Origin: Struthidea cinerea
Lineage: Eukaryota; Chordata; Aves; Passeriformes; Corcoracidae
Length of the DNA: 64,000 nucleotides
Reading direction: 5' to 3'
NCBI GenBank assembly: GCA_013397865.1
Contig: VZTI01001175.1
Coordinates: 1,906,823-1,970,822, forward strand
The position numbers and the translations under genes are program-made. The notes under the pieces were generated by a model. That model did not search any database, was not told where the DNA came from, and was given only the letters and a program-made list of their open reading frames with translations. Positions 1 through 11,111 of the stretch are shown here, piece after piece. Position 1 is the first letter of the stretch; each line of letters opens with the position of its first letter.

Positions 1-41
1 GCCCGAGCCGCGCCGGCGGCGGGAGGGCTGCGCGCTGCCGG

Positions 42-71
42 GCGGAGCGGTGCGGAGCCGTGCGGGGCGGG
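42..71. repeat. Three 10-bp GC-rich tandem units ending in a GC box
   Basis: Three consecutive units GCGGAGCGGT, GCGGAGCCGT and GCGGGGCGGG are visible. The last contains GGGGCGGG (64-71), the binding site type of Sp1/KLF zinc-finger activators. The array is short and degenerate and may be a slippage product that happens to supply an Sp1-like site. Confidence 0.55.
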
Positions 72-710
72 CTGCTCCCGCCGCGGGCACGGACAGGGGC
101 CCGGCTTCAAACACCGCCGGAGTTTGCCGAGACGTGCTAGAGGGAGGAGGCTGCGGCTTTAATTACTTGTAAATAATTTATGAAGCGTCGCTCCTACAAG
201 AGGGGGAGCGCGCTAGAGAGGTTTCGCTCAGTGAAATCCCTCGGTGATGGGTAAAAATGAATTAAATAACGCTATGTAATAATACACACGGCTGTTGAAA
301 GAAATGACGGGCGCAGAAAAGTACGTGCCCACCGGGAGCGCAGCCCCCTCGGCGGCCGCTGGCGGGGCTGGGGCAGCGATGCCCGGCCGCCGGCGGTGGG
401 GAGACCGTCTCTCCTCGGACGGAGGGGGTTTGGGTTGTAGGTTGGAATATGGCTGATCATGTGTTGGCTTGTGTTTTACAGTATTTTTCCCCTTTTGGCC
501 ACACCCCCCCTTCCCAGGCAGCTTCCCACTCAGGGAATCCGCGTACAGTAAAAGCCATCGAGATGACACACGCCGAAACATTTAATTAGAGGCGATTTGC
601 GAGCAGGGAGCGCGCCGTTCGGCGGATGCCGAGGCGAGGAGGAGCGGGCTCGGCCGGAGGAGGCCGGGTGGCCACGGGCGTGTGCGCAGGGAGCGTTTGG
701 CTGCGCGGGG

Positions 711-718
711 TATATTTA
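711..718 (+). promoter_or_regulatory. TATA-like element in the CpG island
   Basis: TATATTTA stands in an otherwise GC-rich context just upstream of the first TTATGTAA site. If used on the plus strand, transcription would start roughly 25-35 bases downstream, near 740-750. The assignment rests on motif and context only; most CpG-island promoters work without a TATA box. Confidence 0.3.
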
Positions 719-752
719 GAGCTTGCGAGAGTGGATTTGGAATGCAAGCGCC

Positions 753-760
753 TTATGTAA
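753..760. promoter_or_regulatory. TTATGTAA bZIP site 1 (D-box type)
   Basis: Exact TTATGTAA, followed by C. This octamer is the well-known recognition sequence of the PAR-bZIP activators (DBP, TEF/VBP, HLF) and of the repressor NFIL3/E4BP4, and C/EBP proteins also tolerate it. It is the first of three copies in this CpG island. Confidence 0.5.
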
Positions 761-997
761 CGAGGTTAATCAGAAACACTGGAGAAAATTTCCTTAATTT
801 GTCGGGGAGTTTTCTGGATGTTTGCGGAGCCGGCCGTAGTTGGCGGGTGTTACACAACGCCCCCCCCTCCCGGCTCTCCGGCCCAGCGCTCCGGCGGCGC
901 GGGCAGATGGTGCTGCCGGGGAGCGGGGCCGGCGGGAGGGAGCCGGCAGCCGGCTCCGCCGCGCTTGGGGAGGGGGGCAACTTTGGGATCCCATAAA

Positions 998-1005
998 TTA
1001 TGTAA
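998..1005. promoter_or_regulatory. TTATGTAA bZIP site 2 (D-box type)
   Basis: Second exact TTATGTAA, again followed by C, 245 bases after the first. The short AT-rich core is surrounded by GC-rich sequence, which makes chance occurrence less likely here than in the AT-rich remainder of the window. Confidence 0.5.
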
Positions 1006-1076
1006 CACTCGGCTGTCGCTTCTGTATGGATGCGAAAAGGAGAGGAGGGTGCTGGGAAGCCCGGGCGGCTCCGGCG

Positions 1077-1084
1077 GTGAGGGT
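1077..1084 (+). other. Candidate splice donor of a first exon
   Basis: GCG followed by GTGAGGGT resembles the vertebrate 5' splice-site consensus and lies near the downstream part of the CpG island, where a first exon would be expected to end. No matching acceptor or coding frame could be established, so this is only a candidate. Confidence 0.2.
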
Positions 1085-1167
1085 GTTTTCTTGGCGGTCC
1101 CGAATTGTTTGGGCTCTGGTACTGCTAACCTGCTGACCCACATGTCCCTCCTCCCCCGGGACTCGCT

Positions 1168-1187
1168 GGGGAGGGGGAGGGGGCCGG
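1168..1187 (+). other. G-quadruplex-compatible G-run cluster
   Basis: Runs of four or five G separated by single A, with a further G run after CC, fit the four-tract G-quadruplex pattern with very short loops. Such tracts are common in CpG-island promoters. Confidence 0.45.
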
Positions 1188-1243
1188 GCACTCCAGGCAC
1201 ACGCTGCCACTCGCCCAGTCGCCGCACGCAGGCAGGCACTGCG

Positions 1244-1251
1244 TTATGTAA
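1244..1251. promoter_or_regulatory. TTATGTAA bZIP site 3 (D-box type)
   Basis: Third exact TTATGTAA followed by C, 246 bases after the second. All three copies share the nine bases TTATGTAAC in the same orientation. A related CTATGTAA lies at 272-279. Confidence 0.5.
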
Positions 1252-1437
1252 CAGTCTGAGTGGGAAAGCGAAGGTCAGTGATGGAGGCATCCCCGGCAAC
1301 ACAATGGCCAAAGCCCTGCGCGCTGGGGCTATGCAGGCTGTAAAGCGAAATAAAGGTCGCGGCAGTAATTGGCGTGTGGTTTGGAAGGGCTTGGGAAGGG
1401 AGAGGGGAGAAGGAAAAGGAGAGTGGCAGGGATTTGG

Positions 1438-1451
1438 AAAAAAAAAAAAAA
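1438..1451. repeat. Poly-A tract (14 A)
   Basis: Homopolymer at the edge where the GC-rich island gives way to AT-rich sequence. No retroelement is recognisable upstream of it. Confidence 0.9.
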
Positions 1452-1599
1452 GTGTTTGGGTTTTTTCGGATGATGTAATGGAGTTGGCAGAAAATACAAG
1501 TCTACTCCTAGAGTGCAAACAGTAAGAGAATTGGAGCTGGCATTCTGTGCTAATGTTGCATAAATTAGTGTATTGGAAGTAAATTGACCTATACAATAC

Positions 1600-4500
1600 A
1601 CACCAGCTGATTGTGCCTTTCTAATAGTTAAAACCTAGAGATACAGAACCACGCAGGAAAACATGACAATGACAACATTTTGGCCTCCTTGAAGTCAGGA
1701 CTTGATGGATGCATTAGGTGTTAGGAGTCCCTGTAGACTTGTAGGTTTGGGGTTTTTTTATTTATTTTTTTTAAAGCTATTGAAATAGCACTTGATTTCT
1801 TGCATTTTTTGTTTTTAGTGGTCCTTTATATCTTATGATAACAATGTGACCTTAATATGTGACTAGTATAGGTGAAATTATTTTTAGAACTGCTCGCTTA
1901 TAAGCTCATATGTTCAGCTGTGTACTGAGTTCAAAAAATTACCTGTTTGGGTCACAATTCTGCCATGTGTTGTAAGCAGGCAGCTTTGGACTCTCATGCG
2001 ACCTGTGTGGAGGAGAGATACAAATACTTAGATACTTAGGTATATGTACATGTTCATATGCCTCTCTAACTGTAAAAATCCTTATTTTTTGACTAGGCAG
2101 ACACTACAAATACTTGTTTCATATAATTTATTTTCATAGCTGCACATGCTGCAAAGCTGCTTTGATACTTCAAGGTTTATAATAACCGGTGTACATAAGG
2201 AATGAAGAAAACAAAATTAAAGAGAGGACTGTTGATGGAGAAGTGGGAAAAGTATGCTATGGAACAAATTCTTAAGTGAAGCTTTAGTTATTATGATGCT
2301 ATCATTTCAAAATATTTTATTGCTTGATAGACAAACCTGTTTGTACTGCCAGATCCTTATATAACTTGGTTTTTATTTTGCAGACTTTATGCTAGTTTTG
2401 TTGCTGTGTAGAACACTTAACTTGAAAACATAAATTCTGAGTTACCAAAAGCACCTTTCAAATGGGGAGTTGTTACCTGATATATTTAGTATGTGGGGGC
2501 ATGCATGCATACTTGCATGCTTCGAGAAATTCCCTGCAGTCTGATATTAAAACTGATTGTTAGAAAATTGTCACCATACTAGAAAAAGCAGGAAATGGAT
2601 AAAAAGCCTGGTTTTCCCCCAGATGAATGTTTTTACTGCTGACAGTAATGGTTAAGATTTTCTGAAGACCAGTCACTGACCAGCAGGTTGAATTTCAGTC
2701 TGAGTGTGTGTGTGTGTGTGTGTGTTCTGCAACAAGGGTTTGTGGTTTGCCATGCTTGGTAGAAAGAATGCTTCCCTCACCAGCTCTGGCCCTGGACTGT
2801 GGCTTTTATTGCCATTTATTTCACTTTGCAGGCTTTGACATCCATGGAGTTCTACCCATGCTGCAGTCTAAGGCTTAATATTCTATTAGTCCCCCTAGAA
2901 ATAGTTGTAATTGAATAAACTGTATTTTAGTAGAGATCTACTGTCTCATTAAAAAGCAAAAGTACATAAAAAGCTTTTAAATCTGGTAAAAAATGCTCGG
3001 TTTGTTTGGAACTGAGCTCTTGGTCTCAGAGGTAAGTCAAGAGAGGATGTCTTGCTGAAAAATATTTAAGACAGCTCTTACATCATTGGATGATGCTGTG
3101 TGCAAATATTTTTATGGTGCTTAATATTTAATAGTAGAAATCTGTAGCTATCTAGGTACTTGTTCTTCTTTTCTTGCTGTTGAGGTTCCGAGCATATTTG
3201 CTGTTTTCCAGAACCCTTGGGAATTTTTTATCATGTTGTCTGTTTATCCTGATCCTGTCTCTACTGGTAGATTGTGGCATGTTGCTTTCTGTGCTTTATT
3301 TTAATTTGGGTGATGCTCCACAAGTAGGGATGTGACATCATTAATAGTGACAACAATAGGTTTGTGGTGTTATTTTCTTTAAAAGGATTTTTTTTTTGCT
3401 AGATTTTATCCATTTCTGAATTTAGACTCTTCTACTGAGCACAGTCACAATACGAAATTTTGCGGGTTGTTTTCAGGAGGACTCTTTGAATTTTGTAAAT
3501 TTGGATTTTTTCTGCAGATTCCTTTTTGTCATCATTGAGGACTATTCTGCATGCACCACTGATTTAGTCCCCTTTTGGTAGATGATATGTGCTTTGAATC
3601 CTTTAAAGTACAGCATTGTTTTAAATGTTTGTAGCATAGGAGCAATAATAGCAGCAGTATGTTGTTCTCCTAGGAACAATGCAGTTCTCTTATTTCAATA
3701 AACCGTAACCTATTCTCTTATTTTATTTGCTTGAGAAACATCTCAGGAGCTCATAAACCAGTATGTAAATACTGTTATCATTCAACCAAATGCTGTAATT
3801 TTACTAAATAAAGAACATGTTTTGTAATGGAGATTAACGGGCTGTGTGACAATTTCAGTTTTGGGTATAGCACTGCATCTGAATGGAAAGGGCAATTTCA
3901 GCTTTGGGAGGTTTGTCTTTTCTTTTTTTTTTTTCCCTCCTTCTGATATTTGTTTTTTAAGCTACAAAAATGTGTGTTGGGGAAAATCTGAAACGACTCA
4001 GTCGATTTTGTTGGATTTAATCTGAGAGCTGTCCCAGTGAAAAGGGGAAAGGGGGAAAAAACCCAGCCTCATTTTAAATTACTGTGATATCTGTAGCACT
4101 CTTGAAATTAATTTGGGAATAGGTGATCCGTTCTTTACCGAAGTATTTTTAAGAGCATGTTTTCAGTGACACACAGTTGTAGGAACAGATACTAAAAAAA
4201 TGGAAAAAAAATTAAATTGGAAGTATATCTAAATGCAGTGGCAAGTCTGGGTGCTGTGTAACTCAGGGATTGTTTACAGGCTCTGTGCTCGCTGCTGCAC
4301 GGAGAGCAGCAAAGGGGCTGCAGTGGCAGCAGCAGCTGCTGTCACACAGCTGTAGAAGGCAGGGAAGGGAAAGGGGAATGCTGGGCCCCGGTAGTTTACA
4401 GGAGCTCTCAAAATGCAAAAATGCACTTGACTCAGGGCCTTCTCTCCCGCGCTGTGAGGCACTTGTCACCACCTCAGCTGTCTGTCCATCCCAGGCGTTT

Positions 4501-7500
4501 TGGTAAGAGGCTGCCTGTCATCCCAGGGCCTTTAGGGGGGATGCTGGAGTGGGGAGCAGTGTCTGCTTTCTAAGAGGAGCTGAATTATTTTCCTCTGTCA
4601 CACTTTTACCTGGACCCGAGCTTGCTGTGGAGGTTCTGTAGTTTTCTGTGGCTTTGGCAGAAGAGGAAATTCTGGTGGGAAAAGTGTTGAAGAAGCTTCC
4701 TGAATGTGTGGAAGAATCCACACTTCATATGCAGATTTCTGCTATCTTGTTTTCTTTGACTTTTTTTTCAAGTATCTTGTGTTTCACCTATTGCTGAGGC
4801 TGTCTTTGTAGCCCTGATAACCACTTCTGGAAATGTACTTTACAGAGCTGTTGGTTTTATATATACTCACAGCTGGCAGACAGTTCACAAATCCTTACCT
4901 GCACAGATTCTTACAGTTATGTAGAGGAGGACCCTGCAGAGCAGAGCCTGAGTCCCCTACTGTCACTAAATCCATGTTGCACATTTGGTGTCAGATCACA
5001 CTTCATTTTTAGGACTGTTTTTTTTGGCCCCAGTGTTCTGATAGGAGGCTCTTCTACAGCTTTGTTGTTCTGATGATGAGCAACCTTTTCACTTCTAACT
5101 AACCGTGTTCGTGATCAGTTAGCTCACTTGCTTCTTTAAATGTTTTCTCTAAAACCTCCTTGGACTGAAAATGAAGAAGAGCCTGGTATTTTGTGATAGC
5201 TGAACTAACAGTGAGCTCTGTTCTATGACTCACAGTTTAGCACTTCAGCATATCTGTTGTAGATGGTCTGTGCTGATAGAAACATGAGAACAGCTTGGGC
5301 TGTGTGTCGTGAGGAGTTAATTGTCTAATTTCTTGAATGTAAAGGTTGTGAATTATTCTTCATACTGCTTTCTGAAGTCTCATCTAGGTATGTTTCATTC
5401 TCGGCAACAACTGAGCTCTTCAGAGACTAAGTGTATTGGGGTGTGTATTTTCATGAAGAAATTGTGGGGCTTATTTTACAGCAGTTTAATCTTATAGTTT
5501 AGCCTCATTGCACTGTTCATTTGGAAGGATCCCCAGGTGTTTTAAACACTATCGGGAACCATTTTGCTTATTACTGAAATCCAGCCACTTCTTGTGTGGA
5601 ATCTGACAGCTGTTTAATGGTGCTCAGCCATGCTAAGCAGATCAGAACGGAAAGTGAAGAATACCATACCTGATTGAAACACTCAGAGGGATTTTGGATA
5701 CAGATAATATAATTATCTGCATTGGAATTGGGTCAAACAGCTCTATTCCTGTAGAAAATTACTAGATGTTTTCAGTGGCAGTGTATGGTCAAGAAATTGG
5801 TTTGAAATACCTTCCTGAAAATGATACCCCCAGCAGTGAAATAATCGAAGATCCTGCTGCTTACCCTATTGTGATCACCAGTTGCAGAATGATCAATTTT
5901 TTCTTCAGGTATTTCTGGATGTATTAATTGTTTGGTCCCATGCTGGTATGTGAAATCTTGTAAACTGGGGGGACGCCTGGGATGTTGCAGGTCTTGCTTT
6001 GTAAAGCAAATTTCTTTACTGTTGAGTTCCTTAAATAGTGAGTTGCTGTCTGTGAAATGGGCTCATATTCACAGAGGTTTTAAAAATGGTTCTAGGGGAT
6101 CACTTGACACTAAGCCAGTAGGGAATGGGGGAGGTGAGTGTCACAGCCTTGTCAGGATATTGGTGACTATGGGGAAAATACAGCTCTTCTCCAGTTGTCT
6201 TCGATTTCACTGCCATATAATCCAGCAAAACAGAGTATAAACAGAAGATCTGCAAAGGAACAGAAGTCAAAATTCATGATCAACTGAATGTACATAAATG
6301 TCCTAGTAATAATGACCAACTGCAGAGTCTTTCATTTGTAATTTAATCTAATAATTTCCATGCACTTCTAAAGGAACACACTATGAAGCTGGCAACTTCT
6401 GAGAAATTGCTGCGCTGTTACAAACAGCATTTGAGCTGGCATTATAACAGCATGATAGATAGCGAGATGGAGAACAAAGTTAGTCTGGAAACTGAGCTGA
6501 GAGAAATTGCCAGCAGAATGTGAGAAAGCAGAGTTGGATTATGATAACCTCCCTTGCAGAATCAAATTAAACTGTTTTTAAAGGCTTTGTTGATTTTTAG
6601 TTTGTAGTTGTACTATGTATTTACTTCACATGGGTGCAGGAGATTAATGAGGCAGGTGTAGTGATCATGGGGTGAAAAACTGCAGTGCTGCTGTTCTTTT
6701 TAAATGTTTCATTTCATACAGACTGTGGGATATTTACAGCATTAATTAACAATGTCTATGTGCTTTAGTTCTGCAACTGTTGAAATGGATTGAAAGTGTT
6801 TAATATGCAGAGACGATGGAAATTATAACTCCTAGAAGGAGGTTGGACAGAGAACCCCCTCTGCCTTTTTTTTTTTTTTATTACTGTTATAAATATCTTT
6901 TAAAATGGCATGCTTGTCCAAAGAGGTAGTTTGTGTGAAGAATGGGGAATATATGGCCAGGAAGTCTGCAGCTAGTTTTGACAATATGGCTGAAAGAAGG
7001 CAGAAAGAAAAACAAAAATCAAACCCCAGAGATAGACCAAATAGCAAAGTGCTGTTAAGTGTGCATCCAATAGCATTGCCAGCTCCTGAGTTGTGAGAGA
7101 GGAGTTTTGGCCATAGTTATGTAGAAGTGTATGCCATGCACTTCTGAAATAAATATATATGCAAAACTGTAGACACCATGGGGAAGACTTAAATTATGTA
7201 TTAGTAGAGCTTGGCCTGACTGTTTTGGCACTGAAGCAAGGTCTGTTAGATACAGTCAAGGATAAAACCAAGGCCAAGACTTGTGAAATACTGATTATAG
7301 GGTTTATTTTATTCCTGTAGTGGAATTATGAGAATACTTTAAAGTAGGATTTCCTCTCCTAGTTTCTCTTCAAATGTAGAGGTAGGAAAAAATGCCTCTT
7401 TATGAACTAATAGATGACTTTGCTAAAGTCTGTACCAAATGTAAATCAGAGGCCTCTGCTGCATTACATCTTTTAACTAAGGGTAGAAAGGTAAAGTTTA

Positions 7501-10500
7501 AACTATTTCTTTGTAAGAAGTCTTGAAATTTGATAAGACAGGCTAAAATACAGCTTTTGCTAATACTTTACTTGAAGTAAAAAAACTGTCAGCATAAAGC
7601 ATCTCCTAAATCCTGTGTATATAAAAAAATAAAATAAAATTAAACCAATCTGAAAGGAAACTAGGGCATATCAAAAACCTCTCTCTGTGTTCTGCTTCAT
7701 TTGTGTAATCTTCAAGAGGAGTTTTGTTAGTCGTTTGTGTTGTCATTATAGAAGTTAGGAAAGGGTCCTTTACTGCCTGGGTTGTTAGAGAGGCCTTTTA
7801 AAAATTCTAACGAAGTATATTCTGAGCTGTTGACATCTTTTGTTGAGTCAGAGTGCTTCTGAGATAGTACATGGAAGTCAGTTAGAGCACAAAAGCAACT
7901 CTTTCCAGGACTGATGCTTGGAGGAATAATGGACAAAGGAATATGTGTCTTTAAAAAACCAAACCACTAAGTTGTTTCTAGAGATTTCATCCCACTCAGC
8001 ACTCTTAACATTTGTAACGGTATGTTATTTTCTGCTGGAATCAGGTGTATTTTTAAGAAGTGGAGTGATCTGATTTTCGTGAGTGTGAATCTGCCAGAGA
8101 TCAGATTAGGTCAGTCATATGTTGGCAGCGTGAAAGCCACCCTTGGCTATTAGAAGTGTTCTGCTCTGCTGGCAGAAGGCTGGATCCTGTGACAGTTTGT
8201 GTGTGGTTAATACTAAGCATCATGGATGATTCTGTTGCTGTCACTGTCAGTGTAGGGCACTTCAGTGTAGGGCAAAACTAGGGGGTGCATGTGTAGTAAA
8301 GATCGAGAGAGAGCTGCCAGTGATCGAGAACTTCACTGGGAAATGGTTTAAGAAAAAGAAGAGATTTTTGCACCAATGAAAATGACTCTGGATAAAAGAT
8401 GAATTAACTGTAGTTTTCACGGTAGGTAGGGCTGCATGAGCAGTTGTAATTATTTTGGCAGATACATTGTTACCCTGCTGTAATTTTGCTTTCAGGATCA
8501 TACTGTGGCTCCATTGCTGGAGAAGAATTTGTATCCCTACTTCAGAACAGCTGTTAGGAGATGAGCAAGAATTTCCTCAGGTACAGAACCTGAGTTGCAC
8601 TTATATGTTGCTGTATATGGAGTGTGTTTGCTAAGTTTACTGAAGGTTTTAATTTGTAGCTGCTGACATCTTACCTCTATTCTTACAACAATCAAAAAGT
8701 CTTTTTTTGTTTTGTGATGGAAAAAATGAAGCGTAAGGTGAACAGATTGTAGGGATTTAGCTTCAGGAAATCTAGTAAGCTGACTGTTGAGGTGGCCTGC
8801 CATATTGGCATTTCTCTCTCTCAATATTGGCTGCCTCTAACATGGTTTGATCATAACTGAATTATTTCCATTTTTTGGTTTTGTTTTGTTTTCCAGGTAA
8901 ATCACACTATACCACTTGGCCTCCTTTTAGAGATTCACAATTCTAGTTCACGAGAAGTTGCAGCTGTTAATTTTTTGGATCATAATGCTGCACCGAAATT
9001 ACCAGGCCAGGTCAGCAGTGTCCCAGAGATACTTTAGTGTGACAGGTAGTGTAGTATCTAAGGCTGTGCAAAAGAACAAAGAAAGATTTTTTTTTTTCTC
9101 TTTGAAAGGGAAGCAAAATCCTTCCAAAGTTCCAGCTAGTCATTAACTTTCCACAGCAGTGCTCAACGCAGTCCGTCACTAAAATCTTTGGTTTCAGTTC
9201 TCCAAAGAATGCTCCCCCATACAACATTCACCTTAGAGAGGATAAGGACAAAAGATTCTGATGAAGCCAGGATCAGTAGAGCAGCTAGGTTTACAGATAA
9301 CCACGGGCTTCCATTTAGCAAGCTGTATTTGGCCTCAGTGCTGGGTTTCCAGCGTTCCCAAGTCCACCTTCCTGTTGTTTTCAGCCCAGTTTAGAGACTG
9401 TAGAAATGGCTTGTCACAGATCTCTGCAATTGGCAAGTCTCCTCAGAATTTCTTCCACGTATCCTTTGTTTTCTTTGCCACAGCAGAAGTTCAAAGCAGA
9501 ATGTCTTTAGGGATTTGAGAGCAAATGATCACAAGTGGCGAGGTGGGGACTCATGCCAATATACTGAAAATATTTTGTTGCATTGCTTTTCTCTGCACAC
9601 AGCAGAACGCACACTGGAAGCAAACTTGGCTCTGGAAAGGCAGCAATAGAAAATGTAAAAACAAACCCAGAAAGGAAGTAAATGAAGCCAAAGGGGGAGC
9701 AGGGTAGTTTTGGGTAATGAACAGTAAAAGAAAGATGTGGAACTTAAGGAAGAAGTGTAATGAAAGGACACAAAAGAAAGATGACTGATTTGGGGAATGG
9801 CCTGGAAAAAAACCCCAAAACATTTGGAAAAGGACTGGAGCAGTGGGGGAAGCTACAATGTCTGCTGAGGGGAGGGAAATTTACTGCCTTATTGCCTCTG
9901 TACAATTAATATATTCTTATTCTGTGATCTTGTCTTTGCTACGGAATGTAATAAAATGTGCATGGTATGGTCTCAAACCGTTGCCTCAGATTTGCTTCAG
10001 CACCCTATTGTTTCCAATGAGCTCTGACTAAATGCTTTTGCCATAGATGTTGTGCTAATGTGTTATATGAATTATTTGTCTTATCTCAGTCCTGTAAAAT
10101 TAGAAGCCCTTTCCCACAGTGTGTTAAGAAGATTAAAATGAAAGCCTGTTTTTATGGTCCAGCAACAGTGCAAATATTTGGGAAAAAAAAAATAAAGGAA
10201 AGAAAAAGAGTTGTGAACCAACAGTGGGGTGCTGTGAGGACTCTATTAGGCAAACACATTTTGTCACCTAAATGGTGAGATGATAAGTTCCAAGCTTCCC
10301 TTGAAAAGGTTTATTCTGTTTGCCCTGGTGCCTTAAATCAGGGGGAAGAGTTTGGGATTGGTAGTTTCTACTAAGATACCTGTTGTTGTTGCTGGCATTT
10401 GACGTTAACTTGTGAGGCATATCTGAAGAAGTTCCTTCTTCAAACCCTTATCAGTGACTTGAGGGCTGCATTTACTTTGTGGTAGGCAGTCCTGGGACAG

Positions 10501-11074
10501 AATTTGGGCTCTTTGGAAAAGCACTAATATATTATTAGAGGCTACTACCAACTGGTTTTTGTTTGTAAGAGAAATTTAAAGTAGTCAAGTGATGGTACAC
10601 GTGAAATTTGGAATTCATGTTACTCTGTGTCTTGAATTCCTGTCTTGTGTCCCTTCTTCCTTAAGAGCAGAATATATTTTAGTTACAGCAGTATTTTATT
10701 TATACTGACTTACTTTAATTGTAGTGTCATAACATTCCAAGATACTTTATAACTGCTCTCTCTCCTACCTGTGTGGTATTTGTCACACAAAGTCTAAAGC
10801 TATAATGAAATCATTGTGGACATGATGTGCGTATGACAAAAAGAGTATCTTCCTGTGTTTGGGCAACAGCTTAATTAAGGCATCACATGTTACTGTACTA
10901 TATGTGAGGGGACAGTGTAATATGTGAGAGGAGACAGAGTAATGGTGTGATGTCAGAGTGAGCATTTTATGTTTTCTGGACTCTGTTCCCATTTCATTCA
11001 TTCCTCTTATTTCCCTGCATGGAAATAAGAAATAGGATTGCACGTTGCTACATCAGAACCATTGCTCCTTCAGG
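1600..11074. other. AT-rich non-coding stretch, no gene seen
   Basis: The stretch holds no recognisable exon, RNA gene or transposon. The longest open frame is about 100 codons (5932-6240, plus), unremarkable in composition. It contains a (GT)11 microsatellite, scattered poly-T and poly-A runs, and a short 15-bp tandem duplication near 8247-8276. If the CpG island drives a gene to the right, this is the beginning of its first intron; otherwise it is intergenic. Confidence 0.6.
2704..2725. repeat. (GT)11 microsatellite
   Basis: Eleven uninterrupted GT units, a typical vertebrate dinucleotide microsatellite and likely length-polymorphic. Confidence 0.95.
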
Positions 11075-11111
11075 CCTATTGTAGTGGGTTCGGTCAACCC
11101 ACTACACCTAT
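11075..11111. mobile_element. 27-bp LTR-tip remnant with 5-bp target duplication
   Basis: An 11-bp arm TGTAGTGGGTT (11080-11090), a 5-base centre CGGTC and the perfect inverse arm AACCCACTACA (11096-11106) are bordered on both sides by the identical pentamer CCTAT (11075-11079 and 11107-11111). TGT...ACA ends plus a 5-bp duplication match the insertion hallmark of ERVL-type LTR elements. From memory, unchecked, some songbird ERVL LTRs have termini similar to these arms. What is left would be only the two tips of an LTR joined together. The alternative is a chance hairpin, or a remnant of a terminal-inverted-repeat DNA transposon. The structure is certain and the origin is inferred. Confidence 0.55.

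Larger units (their letters stand above)
1..1330. promoter_or_regulatory. CpG island, probable promoter / non-coding first exon region
   Basis: This stretch is strongly GC-rich and dense in CpG, unlike the rest of the window, and it fades into AT-rich sequence after about 1330-1420. It holds a GC box, a TATA-like element, three TTATGTAA sites and G-run clusters, the usual make-up of a vertebrate CpG-island promoter. Two AT-rich patches (about 148-310 and 430-590) interrupt it. A plausible splice donor lies at 1077 (GCG then GTGAGG) on the plus strand, which would fit a first exon ending there, but one donor-like match is weak evidence. Many frames are open on both strands, as expected from GC-rich sequence, and none gives a recognisable protein. 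The island is cut by the left edge of the window. Gene identity and direction are unknown; I infer promoter function from composition and motifs only. Confidence 0.75.

Noticed and set aside
449..589. Short plus-strand frame starting ATGGCTGATCATGTG in the CpG island
   Set aside because: Only about 46 codons, with a weak start context and no recognisable product. It could be an upstream frame in a 5' leader, but nothing supports that.
818..1525. 235-codon open frame on the plus strand across the CpG island
   Set aside because: The island is GC-rich and stop-poor in several frames of both strands; the product is low-complexity G/P/R-rich, passes through a poly-A tract as lysines and matches no family I know.
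850..1596. 248-codon open frame on the minus strand over the same island
   Set aside because: It overlaps the plus-strand frame almost completely, and its phenylalanine run is the complement of the poly-A tract. It is a composition artefact.
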